Part shown: positions 44,489 through 53,811 of the stretch, piece by piece
Layout: each line of letters begins with the position of its first letter
How positions within the stretch are numbered: the stretch's first letter is position 1
Assembly: GCF_000374845.1 (NCBI RefSeq)
Contig: NZ_KB895423.1
Coordinates: 43,078 to 107,077, forward strand
From: Paenibacillus terrigena DSM 21567
GTDB taxonomy: Bacteria; Bacillota; Bacilli; Paenibacillales; Paenibacillaceae
Direction: 5' to 3'
DNA length: 64,000 bases
Position numbers and translations under genes: made by a program
Notes under the pieces: generated by a model
What the model was told of the DNA's origin: nothing
Database searches by the model: none
What the model saw: the letters and a program-made list of their open reading frames with translations, nothing else

Positions 44489-44989
44489 ATGCCATCCTAC
44501 AATATCTCTCAATATTCGATCGGATTGCAAGTGAACGGCGAATGGAGAACGATTCAAGTTCGGACTGCGGATACCCTATTATATGTTCTTCGCGAAAGTC
44601 TCGGACTGACAGGAAGTAAAAACGGCTGCGACAATGGCGATTGCGGAACTTGTACGATATTAGTCAATGGGGTGCCGATCAAATCGTGTATCATGCTCAC
44701 TGTGGAAGCCAATGGACAGCATATAACAACGATCGAAGGTTTGACCCATTCGCCTATCATGCAAGCCTTCGTTCAACAACAAGCGTTCCAATGCGGTTAT
44801 TGCACACCCGGATTTATTGTGAATTGTCATGGTTTGTTGAATGCACATCCTGATGCGAATGAAGAAACCATCGGGATATGGCTAGAATCCAATATTTGCA
44901 GGTGCACATCGTACGAGGAAATTCATAAAGCCGTGATGTCCGTTTTTACGTCGAATAACGCTGCGAAACCTACATCCCAAGGGAGTTGA
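44489..44989 (+). CDS. pucE: Xanthine dehydrogenase 2Fe-2S subunit
   Basis: A 166-residue subunit with two 2Fe-2S clusters. The plant-ferredoxin cluster uses CDNGDCGTCTILVNG plus a later Cys; the helical C-terminal cluster uses QCGYCTPGF and NICRCTSYEEI. It relays electrons from molybdenum to FAD. ATG follows GGAAAGTGAAGC. It is the third gene of the operon. Confidence 0.94.
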   Translation: MPSYNISQYSIGLQVNGEWRTIQVRTADTLLYVLRESLGLTGSKNGCDNGDCGTCTILVNGVPIKSCIMLTVEANGQHITTIEGLTHSPIMQAFVQQQAFQCGYCTPGFIVNCHGLLNAHPDANEETIGIWLESNICRCTSYEEIHKAVMSVFTSNNAAKPTSQGS

Positions 44990-45004
44990 AGGAGGAGGGC
45001 ATGG

Positions 45005-46051
45005 TTGGAAGAAATTCATCGTATCCTAGAAGCTATTCGATGTAATAGCCAACGAAGCGTGCTTGCAACGATTACGCATGTAGAAGGGAGTGCCTACCTT
45101 AAAGAAGGAGCTTCCATGCTGTTTCTAGAAGACGGCTCACAAATTGGGCTGCTGAGTGCAGGTTGCTTGGAGACGGATCTAGCAGCACGCATACCGGAAA
45201 TATTGGAATCAGGCAGATCTTGCGGATTTGTGTACGACATGCAATCCTCGGACCTACTGTCCTGGGGAGAAGAATCAGGGTGTGGCGGCGTTATTCATGT
45301 GACGATAGAACCCATAGATAACGTATTAATGGATCATTTATGTTCGTTAAAGGATGATCTGGATCGGCAAATGGAGGTCAAGATCATCAAAAATATCAGC
45401 TCAGAGGGATCGGTAGCCGAATATGCCTTCGTAACCGGGGATCGCCAGGTATATGGAGAATGGAAGGGAGGATTTCCAGAGGCTCTATTGGATTTAACTT
45501 CGTCCGGCGAATCTCGAAAAAGCGGTATGAAAACCGTCCCCTCTATGCAAGCGAATGTTTTCGTTCATACGTATTACCCTAAACCGCGATTGTTGATTTT
45601 TGGAGCGGGTCAAGATGCTAGACCGCTGGCCACATTTGCGAATGCTGCCGGGTTCTCCGTGATCGTCTCCGATTGGAGACCTGTGCTTTGCGATCGACGT
45701 TATTTTCCTGATGCAGATACGCTATTGATAGGCTTTCCTGAGGAGACGGTAGGCTTGATCCATTGTACTTCTTACGATTATGCCGTTGTGATGACGCATC
45801 ATTTTCGAAGGGATCAACAGTTGATTCGTTTACTTTCAGAGCGGCAGCTTTGTTATATTGGCGTCCTGGGTTCGAAGCGTCGAACGCAACGCTTATTCGA
45901 AGAGGGGCCGATACCGGAGAATTTGCATGCACCCGTAGGCATCGCGATTGGCGCGGAAGGACCCGTGGAAATCGCAGTGAGCATTCTCGCAGAGTTAATC
46001 GATACGTATCGCAAAAATAGGAAGAGAGAAGCGATTGCCTATGAGCCATAG
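45005..46051 (+). CDS. pucA: XdhC/CoxF-family molybdenum cofactor insertion protein
   Basis: A 348-residue accessory protein; TTG at 45005 lies seven bases after GGAGGAGG. The N-terminal XdhC domain has SVLATITHVEGSAYLKEGASML and LLSAGCLE. The C-terminal Rossmann part has LLIFGAGQDARPLATFANAAGF and YIGVLGSKRRT. It binds and inserts the sulfurated molybdenum cofactor into the large subunit. It overlaps the following cytidylyltransferase gene by 17 bases. Confidence 0.92.
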   Translation: MEEIHRILEAIRCNSQRSVLATITHVEGSAYLKEGASMLFLEDGSQIGLLSAGCLETDLAARIPEILESGRSCGFVYDMQSSDLLSWGEESGCGGVIHVTIEPIDNVLMDHLCSLKDDLDRQMEVKIIKNISSEGSVAEYAFVTGDRQVYGEWKGGFPEALLDLTSSGESRKSGMKTVPSMQANVFVHTYYPKPRLLIFGAGQDARPLATFANAAGFSVIVSDWRPVLCDRRYFPDADTLLIGFPEETVGLIHCTSYDYAVVMTHHFRRDQQLIRLLSERQLCYIGVLGSKRRTQRLFEEGPIPENLHAPVGIAIGAEGPVEIAVSILAELIDTYRKNRKREAIAYEP

Positions 46052-46664
46052 TCGCATCCATGGGATCTATTTAGCAGCTGGTCAGAGCACCCGAATGGGC
46101 TCGGATAAACTTCGACTACCGCTGGGTTCGATGTGCTTGGGAAATTATGCGTTGGCTGCGGCTTTGAATTCTTGTTTGGATTACATTTGGATCATATCCA
46201 GTGATGCTCCGGATTGGATGGATCGTTCATTCTTCGAAGATCCAATCCATCGTAAATGGTCCGTTATATCCTGCCCTGAAGCTCATTTGGGGCAAGCAGC
46301 CTCCCTTCGGTGCGGAATCCAGGCTGCTAATTCGATGAAAGCGACGGCTGTCATGATTTTACTCGCAGACCAACCTTTAATCACGAAGGAGCTGATCAAT
46401 GAACTGCTTGGACATTATGAAACAGGTCTACAACATAACATTCATTACGCAGCCGCAAGTTTCGAAGGTTTGGCGAGACCACCTGTACTATTTGATCATC
46501 GATTGTTTGCGGATCTCATGCAATTACGAGGCGATCAGGGCGCCAGAAGTCTGATTCGTAAGGATCCATCGGGTATATGCATTGATTGCAAGATGCCGGA
46601 CTTGTTCATGGATGTGGATACACCGAAAGATTATCAGTTGTTACTGGACAAAATGGGATTATAG
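46035..46664 (+). CDS. pucB: Molybdenum cofactor cytidylyltransferase-like NTP transferase (MocA/PucB)
   Basis: A 209-residue nucleotidyltransferase. The N-terminal GIYLAAGQSTRMGSDKLRLPLG is the nucleotide-binding signature; LGQAASLRCGIQAA, ILLADQPLI (metal-binding Asp) and MDVDTPKDYQ complete the MobA-like pattern. It would add CMP to the molybdenum cofactor for the dehydrogenase. It is the last gene of the operon. Its 3' end overlaps the convergent FUSC gene by 31 bases. Confidence 0.9.
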   Translation: MPMSHSRIHGIYLAAGQSTRMGSDKLRLPLGSMCLGNYALAAALNSCLDYIWIISSDAPDWMDRSFFEDPIHRKWSVISCPEAHLGQAASLRCGIQAANSMKATAVMILLADQPLITKELINELLGHYETGLQHNIHYAAASFEGLARPPVLFDHRLFADLMQLRGDQGARSLIRKDPSGICIDCKMPDLFMDVDTPKDYQLLLDKMGL

Positions 46665-47704
46665 AAATCTTGAATGATTTGTTCGGCGTTCACATATAAA
46701 GCAAGCGGGTACTGATCATTCGCTAATTGAGAAGGTGTTTTTAATTGTAGAGCATTCGCGTTTGGTTTAAAGGTGCTTTTACCCACGTTATTCAATATGG
46801 GTTCCCATTCCTTTACAAGCAACCCTAACGTGTTCAAATGATCAGACCAAATTTGCTGATTCTCTGTTGACAAAGAGCCGCTTTCGGACCATTTCATAAA
46901 AACTCGTATCATATCTGAAAGATTTGCATAGCCTAGCCGAAGTTGATTCATATGTTGGGTCAATTTATTCAACGTGTTACGTTTATTGTGAGCAAGCGGG
47001 TTGAGACGTAAACTTTGATTCGCCTTATCCAATTCGGTTGTCGATTGATGAAGCTCTTGGAATAAGGTTTGCAATGCTTGTTTTAAGGTCTGAGCCTCAC
47101 TTGAGGAGCACCCATGTTCGACCCATTGTGCAGCAATATAGAAATGCTTAGTTAAATGATCCGCGAAATGAATCATCTTTTGCGTGGCCTTATTGATGGA
47201 ATTAGGAGGGAATATTAGCAAGTGAATCAGAATGGCAACAGCAGCACCGATGATGGTATCGCGAATGCGGTCTAGCGGATAGCTGGGCATTTTGCTTTGA
47301 AAGTACATCACCAATAAAACGCTGAGAGCCACCTGGACTATCACGACATGCTCCCATTTGAACAGCACCACAATCACGGACCCAAGCAACAGCATAAGAC
47401 CGATGGTCCACCCGTTTAAGCCGATATAAGGCATTATACTTGCAGCAAGTAATACGCCCACAAGCGTGCCGACAATGCGCTGCCATGCATATTGGATGGA
47501 TTTGCTGACGGTAACCTGAATGGTCAGGATGACGGTCAGAGGCGCTAAATAGGGATGACTGGATCCTGCCCATTTGGCAATCTCCCATGACAATGCTGAA
47601 GCGAATGGGATTTTCCATATCGCTCCATGATTATTGATGAAATCCATAATCTTATTATTCAACTTACTTAACCCCGCTTTATCATCGTTCTCGTTAATTA
47701 CCAT
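46634..47704 (-). CDS. FUSC-family membrane protein (aromatic acid exporter-like)
   Basis: A 356-residue protein if ATG at 47704 is used; the frame is open to 47791 but no clear ribosome site was found, so the start is uncertain. Six membrane helices occupy residues about 35-185 (YLAPLTVILTIQVTVSKS, IVGTLVGVLLAASIMPYIG, IGLMLLLGSVIVVLF, VVIVQVALSVLLVMYF, IIGAAVAILIHLLIFP). The C-terminal 170 residues are a helical cytoplasmic domain. This is the FUSC/YqjA-type half-unit linked to export of aromatic acids. It is convergent with pucB. Confidence 0.8.
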   Translation of the reverse strand: MVINENDDKAGLSKLNNKIMDFINNHGAIWKIPFASALSWEIAKWAGSSHPYLAPLTVILTIQVTVSKSIQYAWQRIVGTLVGVLLAASIMPYIGLNGWTIGLMLLLGSVIVVLFKWEHVVIVQVALSVLLVMYFQSKMPSYPLDRIRDTIIGAAVAILIHLLIFPPNSINKATQKMIHFADHLTKHFYIAAQWVEHGCSSSEAQTLKQALQTLFQELHQSTTELDKANQSLRLNPLAHNKRNTLNKLTQHMNQLRLGYANLSDMIRVFMKWSESGSLSTENQQIWSDHLNTLGLLVKEWEPILNNVGKSTFKPNANALQLKTPSQLANDQYPLALYVNAEQIIQDFYNPILSSNN

Positions 47705-47713
47705 GGATTCGTT

Positions 47714-47847
47714 GACGTATCCGACTTGGTATATATTGCCCCAAACCTGAAGAATATATGGCATTAAGAAAAGCAGCAGGTCTAAGTCCAAAGGAAGTTG
47801 AGCTTATATCCCGGAGAATCCGGAAAAAATACCAGGAAAACCATTGA
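47714..47847 (+). pseudogene. N-terminal fragment of a GNAT-type acetyltransferase
   Basis: The frame reads R-LGIYCPKPEEYMALRKAAGLSPKEVE and ends at TGA after about 40 codons. EYMALRKAAGLSPK is the usual beginning of a subgroup of GNAT acetyltransferases; the acetyl-CoA loop is missing. It overlaps the uncertain N-terminal extension of the FUSC gene on the other strand. Confidence 0.35.
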
Positions 47848-47871
47848 AGTAATTCCGATGGTTTTTTATTT
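47837..47871 (+). terminator. Hairpin upstream of the nucleoside transporter
   Basis: AAAACCAT and ATGGTTTT pair around a loop and are followed by a T-rich tract. Confidence 0.65.
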
Positions 47872-47887
47872 TTTTCTTTTAAGTGAG

Positions 47888-47918
47888 TTGTAAGTGCTTA
47901 AAAAAGGAATACTTACAA
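47888..47918. promoter_or_regulatory. Inverted repeat in the transporter leader
   Basis: TTGTAAGT and ACTTACAA are perfect 8-bp inverted repeats separated by 15 bases, 30 bp before the transporter start. Operator or stem-loop; regulator unknown. Confidence 0.45.
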
Positions 47919-47948
47919 TACATTCACAGTGGAGGAATACACATCATC

Positions 47949-49127
47949 ATGAGATATTTAATCGCTATTCTAGGAGTGCTAGTCGTGTTCGGCCTGACGT
48001 ATGCGGTAAGCAGCCATCGCCGGAATATCCGTTACAGGCCGCTTTTCTTCATGTTCGTCCTGCAGGTGCTGCTTGCATTTGCCTTACTGCATACCGTCGT
48101 CGGCGAACTCCTCATCGGAGGTTTCGCTTCGATATTCGAGAAGCTGCTATCCTATGCAGGAGAAGGCGTTAACTTTGTGTTCGGGGGTCTTGTCAATCAA
48201 GGTCAAATGACTTTCTTTCTGTCGGTTCTGCTCCCGATCATATTTATATCCGCTCTCATCGGGATTCTGCAGTATACGATGATCTTGCCTTTCATTATTA
48301 AATATATCGGTCTGGTCCTCAGCAAAATCAACGGAATGGGCAAGCTGGAGTCCTATAACGCGGTCGCATCCGCAATTCTGGGGCAATCGGAAGTATTCAT
48401 TTCCGTCAAAAAGCAAATCGGCTTACTGCCAAAGCATCGTCTTTATACGCTCTGTGCTTCCGCCATGTCCACGGTTTCAATGTCGATTGTCGGCGCATAC
48501 ATGCAAATGATTAATCCAAAGTTTGTTGTTACCGCGCTTGTACTTAACTTATTCGGGGGCTTTATAATCGCTTCGATCATTAACCCGTATACAGTTTCGA
48601 GAGAAGAGGATATTCTGGTAGTACAGGATGAAGAGAAGCAGTCGTTCTTTGAGATGCTGGGCGAATACATTTTGGATGGGTTCAAGGTAGCCGTCATCGT
48701 CGCAGCAATGCTGGTCGGCTTCGTTGCGCTGATCGCGCTGATTAACGGCATCTTTACCGGCATTTTCGGCATATCCTTCCAGGGCTTTCTCGGTTATCTC
48801 TGTGCGCCATTCGCTTTCGTCATGGGGGTACCATGGAGGGAAGCGGTGGAGGCGGGAAGCATCATGGCGACGAAAATGGTATCCAATGAATTCGTGGCGA
48901 TGCTAGATCTCGGCAAGCATACTGCGTTCTCCGCACGTACGATTGGAATCGTATCGGTGTTCCTTGTGTCGTTCGCCAACTTCTCGTCCATCGGCATTAT
49001 TGCCGGCGCTGTGAAGGGACTACATGAGAAGCAGGGAAATGTGGTGGCCCGTTTTGGTCTCAAACTACTTTACGGAGCAACGATGGTCAGTGTATTGTCC
49101 GCTACAATAGCGGGATTGTTCCTGTAA
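47949..49127 (+). CDS. Concentrative nucleoside transporter (CNT/NupC family)
   Basis: A 392-residue membrane protein. ATG at 47949 lies 13 bases after GGAGG, slightly long. About nine membrane helices are present. Family motifs include [16 protein letters not shown] (G-Q-x-E substrate region), [24 protein letters not shown] and [17 protein letters not shown]. It imports purine or pyrimidine nucleosides with protons or sodium. Neighbouring xanthine dehydrogenase genes make a purine-nucleoside role plausible. Confidence 0.92.
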   Translation: MRYLIAILGVLVVFGLTYAVSSHRRNIRYRPLFFMFVLQVLLAFALLHTVVGELLIGGFASIFEKLLSYAGEGVNFVFGGLVNQGQMTFFLSVLLPIIFISALIGILQYTMILPFIIKYIGLVLSKINGMGKLESYNAVASAILGQSEVFISVKKQIGLLPKHRLYTLCASAMSTVSMSIVGAYMQMINPKFVVTALVLNLFGGFIIASIINPYTVSREEDILVVQDEEKQSFFEMLGEYILDGFKVAVIVAAMLVGFVALIALINGIFTGIFGISFQGFLGYLCAPFAFVMGVPWREAVEAGSIMATKMVSNEFVAMLDLGKHTAFSARTIGIVSVFLVSFANFSSIGIIAGAVKGLHEKQGNVVARFGLKLLYGATMVSVLSATIAGLFL

Positions 49128-49154
49128 ATGGGAACATGTTTACTCCGTATGCTT

Positions 49155-49178
49155 AAGGCTGCCAAATGGCAGCCTTTT
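49155..49178 (+). terminator. Terminator of the nucleoside transporter gene
   Basis: AAGGCTGCC and GGCAGCCTT form a perfect stem followed by TTTT. A second hairpin with a ten-T run (AGCAGTG/CACTGCT) lies at about 49292-49335. No gene is supported in 49128-49478. Confidence 0.9.
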
Positions 49179-49478
49179 CACATGCCCAGAAGTACTGGTC
49201 GGAGACTAGGCGTGCGACATACCAGACCGTATCATAAAGCAGTAAAGATGAATCCACCGGCGTGTGGGGATCGGCATAGCATGAAAGAGGAAGCAGTGAA
49301 CTGGGGAGAACCGCCCTTGCACTGCTTTTTTTTTTTGAAAACTGTAAGTAGGCACTCTATAAGCACAAAGGTGAAGGATTTCTATAATTAAACCAGTTTA
49401 AGATACTGCCATCAGTTAAATCTTGACATATAATTACATTAATGCTCAATGGGATTGTAATGAAGAGGAGGGTTATTG

Positions 49479-49874
49479 ATGAAAAGTACAGTAGTAGGAA
49501 CGATCGCTGCATTATTTGCCGTTTCCTTGCTGGTTGGTTGTAATCATGCCAAAAAAACGGAAGCCGCGGAGCAAAAAATAGAGGGGTACTGGAAGCTTGC
49601 CGCCGGATCCCAATCGTCAGCTTGCTTTACCGAGATGAAATTTCTTGAAAATCCTACTTCCGATAGGGATCCTTTATCCGTTCATGAAACGACGGGCAAC
49701 TTTACCCAAATATGGATCGGGGAATACGAGAAGAATGGAAGCGAAATTCGGGTTATTTTGCACGAGCCGAAAGCGGAGCCTTTTATTATGACCGCCGAGC
49801 GAAGCGGAAACGAATTAAAGCTTCGATACGAATGGAAATCGGCTGATTTAGTCTGCTCGTATCAGCCTGATTAA
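49479..49874 (+). CDS. Small lipoprotein of unknown function
   Basis: A 131-residue protein with lipobox LLVGC (Cys21) after a short hydrophobic leader. ATG at 49479 follows GAGGAGGGTTATTG. The mature part (IEGYWKLAAGS through RYEWKSADLVCSYQPD) is beta-rich with two further Cys and resembles lipocalin-like/DUF-type copper-resistance or META-like lipoproteins, but no family is claimed. Monocistronic. Confidence 0.65.
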   Translation: MKSTVVGTIAALFAVSLLVGCNHAKKTEAAEQKIEGYWKLAAGSQSSACFTEMKFLENPTSDRDPLSVHETTGNFTQIWIGEYEKNGSEIRVILHEPKAEPFIMTAERSGNELKLRYEWKSADLVCSYQPD

Positions 49875-50014
49875 CAGCTATATCCTCGGAAAAGCTTGAT
49901 GCCCTATTCGGTCAATCTACGTATTAATGGGTTCATACCTGCACCCATTGTTTCATACCTTAGAGATGGCAGTGGCGAACCGTCACCAGAAGATTATAAA
50001 TTGGAGGTAAGTTG

Positions 50015-51376
50015 ATGATTCGAAGGTCTATCTTCATATTTGTAACGTTAATCGTATTCCTTGCTGGTTGTAGTAATGAACCGGAAAAGAATACCTCAAA
50101 AGTTCAGAACCCAACAAATTCAAATCAAAGCAATGAACCTGAAAAGAATACCTCAAACATTCAGAACCCATCCGATTCAATTCGAACGAATCCTCAGACT
50201 CCCTTAACAGATGAACAAATATTAATGAAACCTCCAGGACGTTTTGCTGGCTCTAACTTTGATGAACAGAAAGTTCAAGAGGCTCTGGACCAATTACCAA
50301 GCGATTTGACAGCTGATCAATATGAGGAAGAACTACTCCTCTTATTGGCTGAAGACTATCGCTTTTATATGACCACTTTCAATAATTTTGAAACAGAAGT
50401 TAAAGTGAATAATGAGCGACCTAATGGTAACATCACATTACCCACAAGTAAGAAGTTACACATTTCGATCCTACTTGATGCCAGTGGCAGCATGAAAGCG
50501 CAGATCAATGGCAAATCAAAAATGGACTCTGCCAAAGAGGCTATTCAGATCTTCGCAGATAAATTACCCGAAAATGCAGAGGTATCTTTACGGGTTTATG
50601 GACATAAAGGAACAAGTAGTCAGAAAGATAAAAAAGCATCCTGTAACAGTACAGAAGAAATCTTTCATGGTCAAGGTGTGGAGACCAATCAAATAAAAAC
50701 AGTACTTCAAGATATAGAACCAGCTGGATGGACACCCATTGCAAATGCTCTGAAATCTGTAAAACAAGATATTAATCCTGAGACAACCGATTCGGTCGTA
50801 TATGTAGTTAGTGATGGAATTGAAACATGTGGAGGTAATCCAGTACAGATTGCCAAAGAACTCAACCAATCCAAAGTGAAGACAGTTGTAAATATTATTG
50901 GCTTTAATGTGGATAACGAAGGACAGAAATTGCTTCGACAAGTTGCTACATCTGGTGGTGGAGAGTTCACTTCTGTAGATAATGACGAATCACTAAAAAA
51001 ATATCTCAATAAAGCCTATGCCAAATTACAAGGCGAGTGGACGACATGGAAAGAAAAAGGAGAAGGACAGGCAAATACACAAAAAGAACAGAAGCAGGGA
51101 GTTATCAATATTACAGAAATGGATATGCAAATTCTAGCGAACAAAGAATATGATAATCTGCTAGCAGCCCTTAAGTATCTAGAATCTAAAAACGGAAATG
51201 CTATCCCTCAAGTGAGGACACAGATTACAGAACGTAAGAATTTCGCATGGACTTATGCTCGTGATACCGGGAGGCGTTTGTATAACGAAGTCACTAAAAG
51301 TGGAAATCAGGTTTATGACGATATCAAGGATGAAGGCGATAAGAATATCGATGATTTGAAGAATAAGAAAAAATAA
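50015..51376 (+). CDS. von Willebrand factor type A domain lipoprotein
   Basis: A 453-residue lipoprotein. The lipobox is VFLAGCS (Cys19). Residues 21-60 contain two near copies of NEPEKNTS-x-x-QNP. The VWA domain (about 148-340) has the MIDAS motif DASGSMKA, the Thr of GWTPIANAL and the VVSDGIETCGG segment. A C-terminal helical region (350-450) is rich in Lys and Glu. It is exposed outside the membrane and likely binds a protein through Mg. ATG at 50015 follows GGAGGTAAGTTG. Confidence 0.85.
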   Translation: MIRRSIFIFVTLIVFLAGCSNEPEKNTSKVQNPTNSNQSNEPEKNTSNIQNPSDSIRTNPQTPLTDEQILMKPPGRFAGSNFDEQKVQEALDQLPSDLTADQYEEELLLLLAEDYRFYMTTFNNFETEVKVNNERPNGNITLPTSKKLHISILLDASGSMKAQINGKSKMDSAKEAIQIFADKLPENAEVSLRVYGHKGTSSQKDKKASCNSTEEIFHGQGVETNQIKTVLQDIEPAGWTPIANALKSVKQDINPETTDSVVYVVSDGIETCGGNPVQIAKELNQSKVKTVVNIIGFNVDNEGQKLLRQVATSGGGEFTSVDNDESLKKYLNKAYAKLQGEWTTWKEKGEGQANTQKEQKQGVINITEMDMQILANKEYDNLLAALKYLESKNGNAIPQVRTQITERKNFAWTYARDTGRRLYNEVTKSGNQVYDDIKDEGDKNIDDLKNKKK

Positions 51377-51453
51377 TTAGCGGCAGAGGCTCTGCAAGCA
51401 GTAGAGGCTGCTGATATTTTGGCGTTAACGCATTACGGATATGTCTTTCTAAG

Positions 51454-51496
51454 CGGAGACAACCTCGATTTGTTGTTGGGGTTTGTCTCCTTTTTC
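51454..51496 (+). terminator. Terminator after the VWA lipoprotein gene
   Basis: GCGGAGACAA and TTGTCTCC pair around an AT-rich loop, followed by TTTTT. Confidence 0.8.
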
Positions 51497-51574
51497 GTAT
51501 TCATTCTCGCTCATAGTTCCGAAGTTTCCCGGTTTTTTATCGACAAAATCATCAAGATTTGAGACCATAGACTT

Positions 51575-51603
51575 TTTCCACATATTGTAAGAACGTCTAT
51601 AAT
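51575..51603 (+). promoter_or_regulatory. Candidate promoter of the PrsW-toxin gene
   Basis: TTTCCA (51575-51580), a 17-bp spacer and a perfect TATAAT (51598-51603), about 30 bp before the open frame. Confidence 0.4.
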
Positions 51604-51631
51604 ACTAATATCCCGCGAGAAGTAGGTTGCG

Positions 51632-53794
51632 TTGCGGGTTGTTACTGGATCGATCGGTAACCATGGTTTTCTGATCGGAGTCAAGGGAGACGTCCCGCTA
51701 GAACAAGATCGGCTTTCAAAGGAGGCGACCGTCATAAATACGATCTGGTCCATTCGAACCGGAATTCGGGATTTTCTTGAGTCCATCCACCGAACTTGCC
51801 AAGCATGGATTAAGAAATATCCGTTTATTAAAACGATGTATACGATTTATTCCTGGTTGTCGCTAATCATGTTTGTTTTAAGCTTGTTTTTCGTTAAAGA
51901 ATCGCGTACCATGGTGGTTCAATATTTATGGTCGTTTTATGTGCTGCTTCAATTTTGGTTTCTATGCCGCAGCAAAACGATGCCGTGGAAGCCAATCGTT
52001 CTGTTCGTATTGGCTGGTGTTTTTCTAGTCGTACCGTTCACGACGCTTACGGTCAATGCTCTGCACGTGCTTTTCGGCGGAAAAACATCCGACACTTGGT
52101 CCATTGCCGTGATCACGCCAATTTTCGAAGAATTATGGAAGCTACTTCCGCTAGGCATATTCCTGTTGTTCTCGCGTCGAGCGTCCGCTTTGAGCTTGAG
52201 TGATTACACGCTTATCGGCGCGGCAACGGGCGTAGGCTTCCAACTGATGGAGGAGTTGTCTCGAAGGTGGATGAGTTCCGGCGCTCTTGCGGAAAAGTTC
52301 GGCTACAGCTATACATGGCTGGGCGGCGAAACGATCCATTGGGATTTTTTCTCGCTGTTTCCCGGGCGTTTCGAAGAAAGTTTGTTTCCGACGCTAATGG
52401 CCGTAGGTCATCCCGTACATACCGCTATGATCGCGCTTGCGTGCGGAATAGCCTGCCGGCTGCGAAGAAGACTGACGAAATGGGTTTTTCTGTTCCCGGT
52501 AATCATTTTGTTGTGGTCCATCCTAGATCACGCGGCATATAACGGCCAACACCAGTTGCCGGGTTGGGTGTTCCGGCTTCATGAGTGGACCGGCAGTGGT
52601 TATAAAACTCAACCAGTCTTCCTATTGATGCTGGCCGTATCGATTTTTGCCGACTACTGGTCGTTGAACAAAATACGAATCCGCCTTCCGTCACTGCCGA
52701 ATGAGCCGTTTCTTAATCCATTTACCGAGCTGTGGAATATGACCCGCTCTTTTTGTCAGGACCGGGGGAAATTCATCTATTGGCTCGGATTTTACCGGGA
52801 GCGCAGGGAGCTTGGATTTCATTTGCTTTATGGAAATGACGAAGCGGCCAGCAGACAGGAGCCTATCGATGCTCGGGTAAAAGTTCTTTGCCAGGCGTTA
52901 ACTGGACTCGCTATAATTCTTCTCGTGGCCGGTCTGTTCGCAGGCATAGGGGCACATACGAGCGGAGGAGAACCGTCATGTTTCGCTTGCATGTTCGACT
53001 CGTTGCAAGATTGGTGGGATCGGCTGGATTGGTATGAACAGGGTGCGATCCTGCTTGGAGCCCTTGCCTTGTCACTGCTGTTCGTCGGATTCTGGCCGGC
53101 TTTTGGTATCGTAACGACGGGGATGGGAATCGCCGGGAGCGGGCATGAGATTGCCGGCTATATCCGTGATCCGAAGAAGCTGCTGACTCCCGAAAATGTG
53201 CTTTCCGTCGCTATAAACATTGCTCTTAACCGAATCCCGTTTGGTAAAGTGCTAACATGGCTGGGGAGTAAAGGGCGTCACTATGTGCGCAAGATTCTGG
53301 ATAAGCTAGGTTCCCGGAAGCCGGATATCGACGTTCCGGATAAACCGAAACCTCCGAAGAATGACGTCAAAGGGCCGGGTAATCATCCGGATGATCCCAA
53401 TAAACCGGATGACGATACGCCGAATAAGGATAAAGCCGATGCGGGGACGGATTATCCTGGTAAGCCTTATGCAGGTACAAGGAATGCCGATTCTGATTTT
53501 ACTAGAGGCCAAGGTAGGAGTACTCTGACAACACACTTTAACGATCATAAAGATGACTTTGGTTATACGACTGAAACTCAATATCTAAATGGTGCAAGAA
53601 ATTTTCTTGAAAAGCCCCCGACTTCAACAACAAAATCTTTTGATTCAAAACAAGGCACATATTTTAGATATGATACAGCTACTAACGAATTTGGAATAAT
53701 AAACAAATATGGTGGGATTTCAACTTATTATAAACCAACAAATGGGCTTGAATATTGGGAAGAACAAATAAAACTATATGCCCCCCCTAAGTGA
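51632..53794 (+). CDS. PrsW-type intramembrane protease fused to a predicted polymorphic ribonuclease toxin domain
   Basis: A 720-residue polytopic protein. Residues 60-380 are a PrsW-family membrane protease: FEELWKLLP (E-E-x-x-K), GVGFQLMEEL, GHPVHTAMIALACG and LDHAAYN supply the expected Glu and His residues. Two more membrane segments lie at about 425-450 and 480-520. A Pro/Asp/Lys-rich linker (570-615) leads to a soluble end (about 620-720) with LTTHFNDHKDDFG, YLNGARNFL, YFRYDTATNEFGI and GGISTYYKP, the pattern of BECR-fold tRNA/RNA-cleaving toxins. GC falls from 33/60 (52441-52500) to 17/60 (53641-53700). A CPCC gene follows. The start is uncertain: an ideal AAAGGAGG at 51718-51725 precedes an in-frame ATA. 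Confidence 0.75.
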   Translation: MRVVTGSIGNHGFLIGVKGDVPLEQDRLSKEATVINTIWSIRTGIRDFLESIHRTCQAWIKKYPFIKTMYTIYSWLSLIMFVLSLFFVKESRTMVVQYLWSFYVLLQFWFLCRSKTMPWKPIVLFVLAGVFLVVPFTTLTVNALHVLFGGKTSDTWSIAVITPIFEELWKLLPLGIFLLFSRRASALSLSDYTLIGAATGVGFQLMEELSRRWMSSGALAEKFGYSYTWLGGETIHWDFFSLFPGRFEESLFPTLMAVGHPVHTAMIALACGIACRLRRRLTKWVFLFPVIILLWSILDHAAYNGQHQLPGWVFRLHEWTGSGYKTQPVFLLMLAVSIFADYWSLNKIRIRLPSLPNEPFLNPFTELWNMTRSFCQDRGKFIYWLGFYRERRELGFHLLYGNDEAASRQEPIDARVKVLCQALTGLAIILLVAGLFAGIGAHTSGGEPSCFACMFDSLQDWWDRLDWYEQGAILLGALALSLLFVGFWPAFGIVTTGMGIAGSGHEIAGYIRDPKKLLTPENVLSVAINIALNRIPFGKVLTWLGSKGRHYVRKILDKLGSRKPDIDVPDKPKPPKNDVKGPGNHPDDPNKPDDDTPNKDKADAGTDYPGKPYAGTRNADSDFTRGQGRSTLTTHFNDHKDDFGYTTETQYLNGARNFLEKPPTSTTKSFDSKQGTYFRYDTATNEFGIINKYGGISTYYKPTNGLEYWEEQIKLYAPPK

Positions 53795-53811
53795 GGGAGG
53801 AAGAGGAAAAA

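Noticed and set aside
47820..47948. Purine riboswitch ahead of the nucleoside transporter
   Set aside because: No conserved purine-aptamer core is visible; only a simple inverted repeat and a terminator are present.
49211..49340. Group II intron fragment beginning GTGCGAC
   Set aside because: The seven-base start is seen, but no domain V or reverse transcriptase follows within the window, and such a motif is expected by chance.
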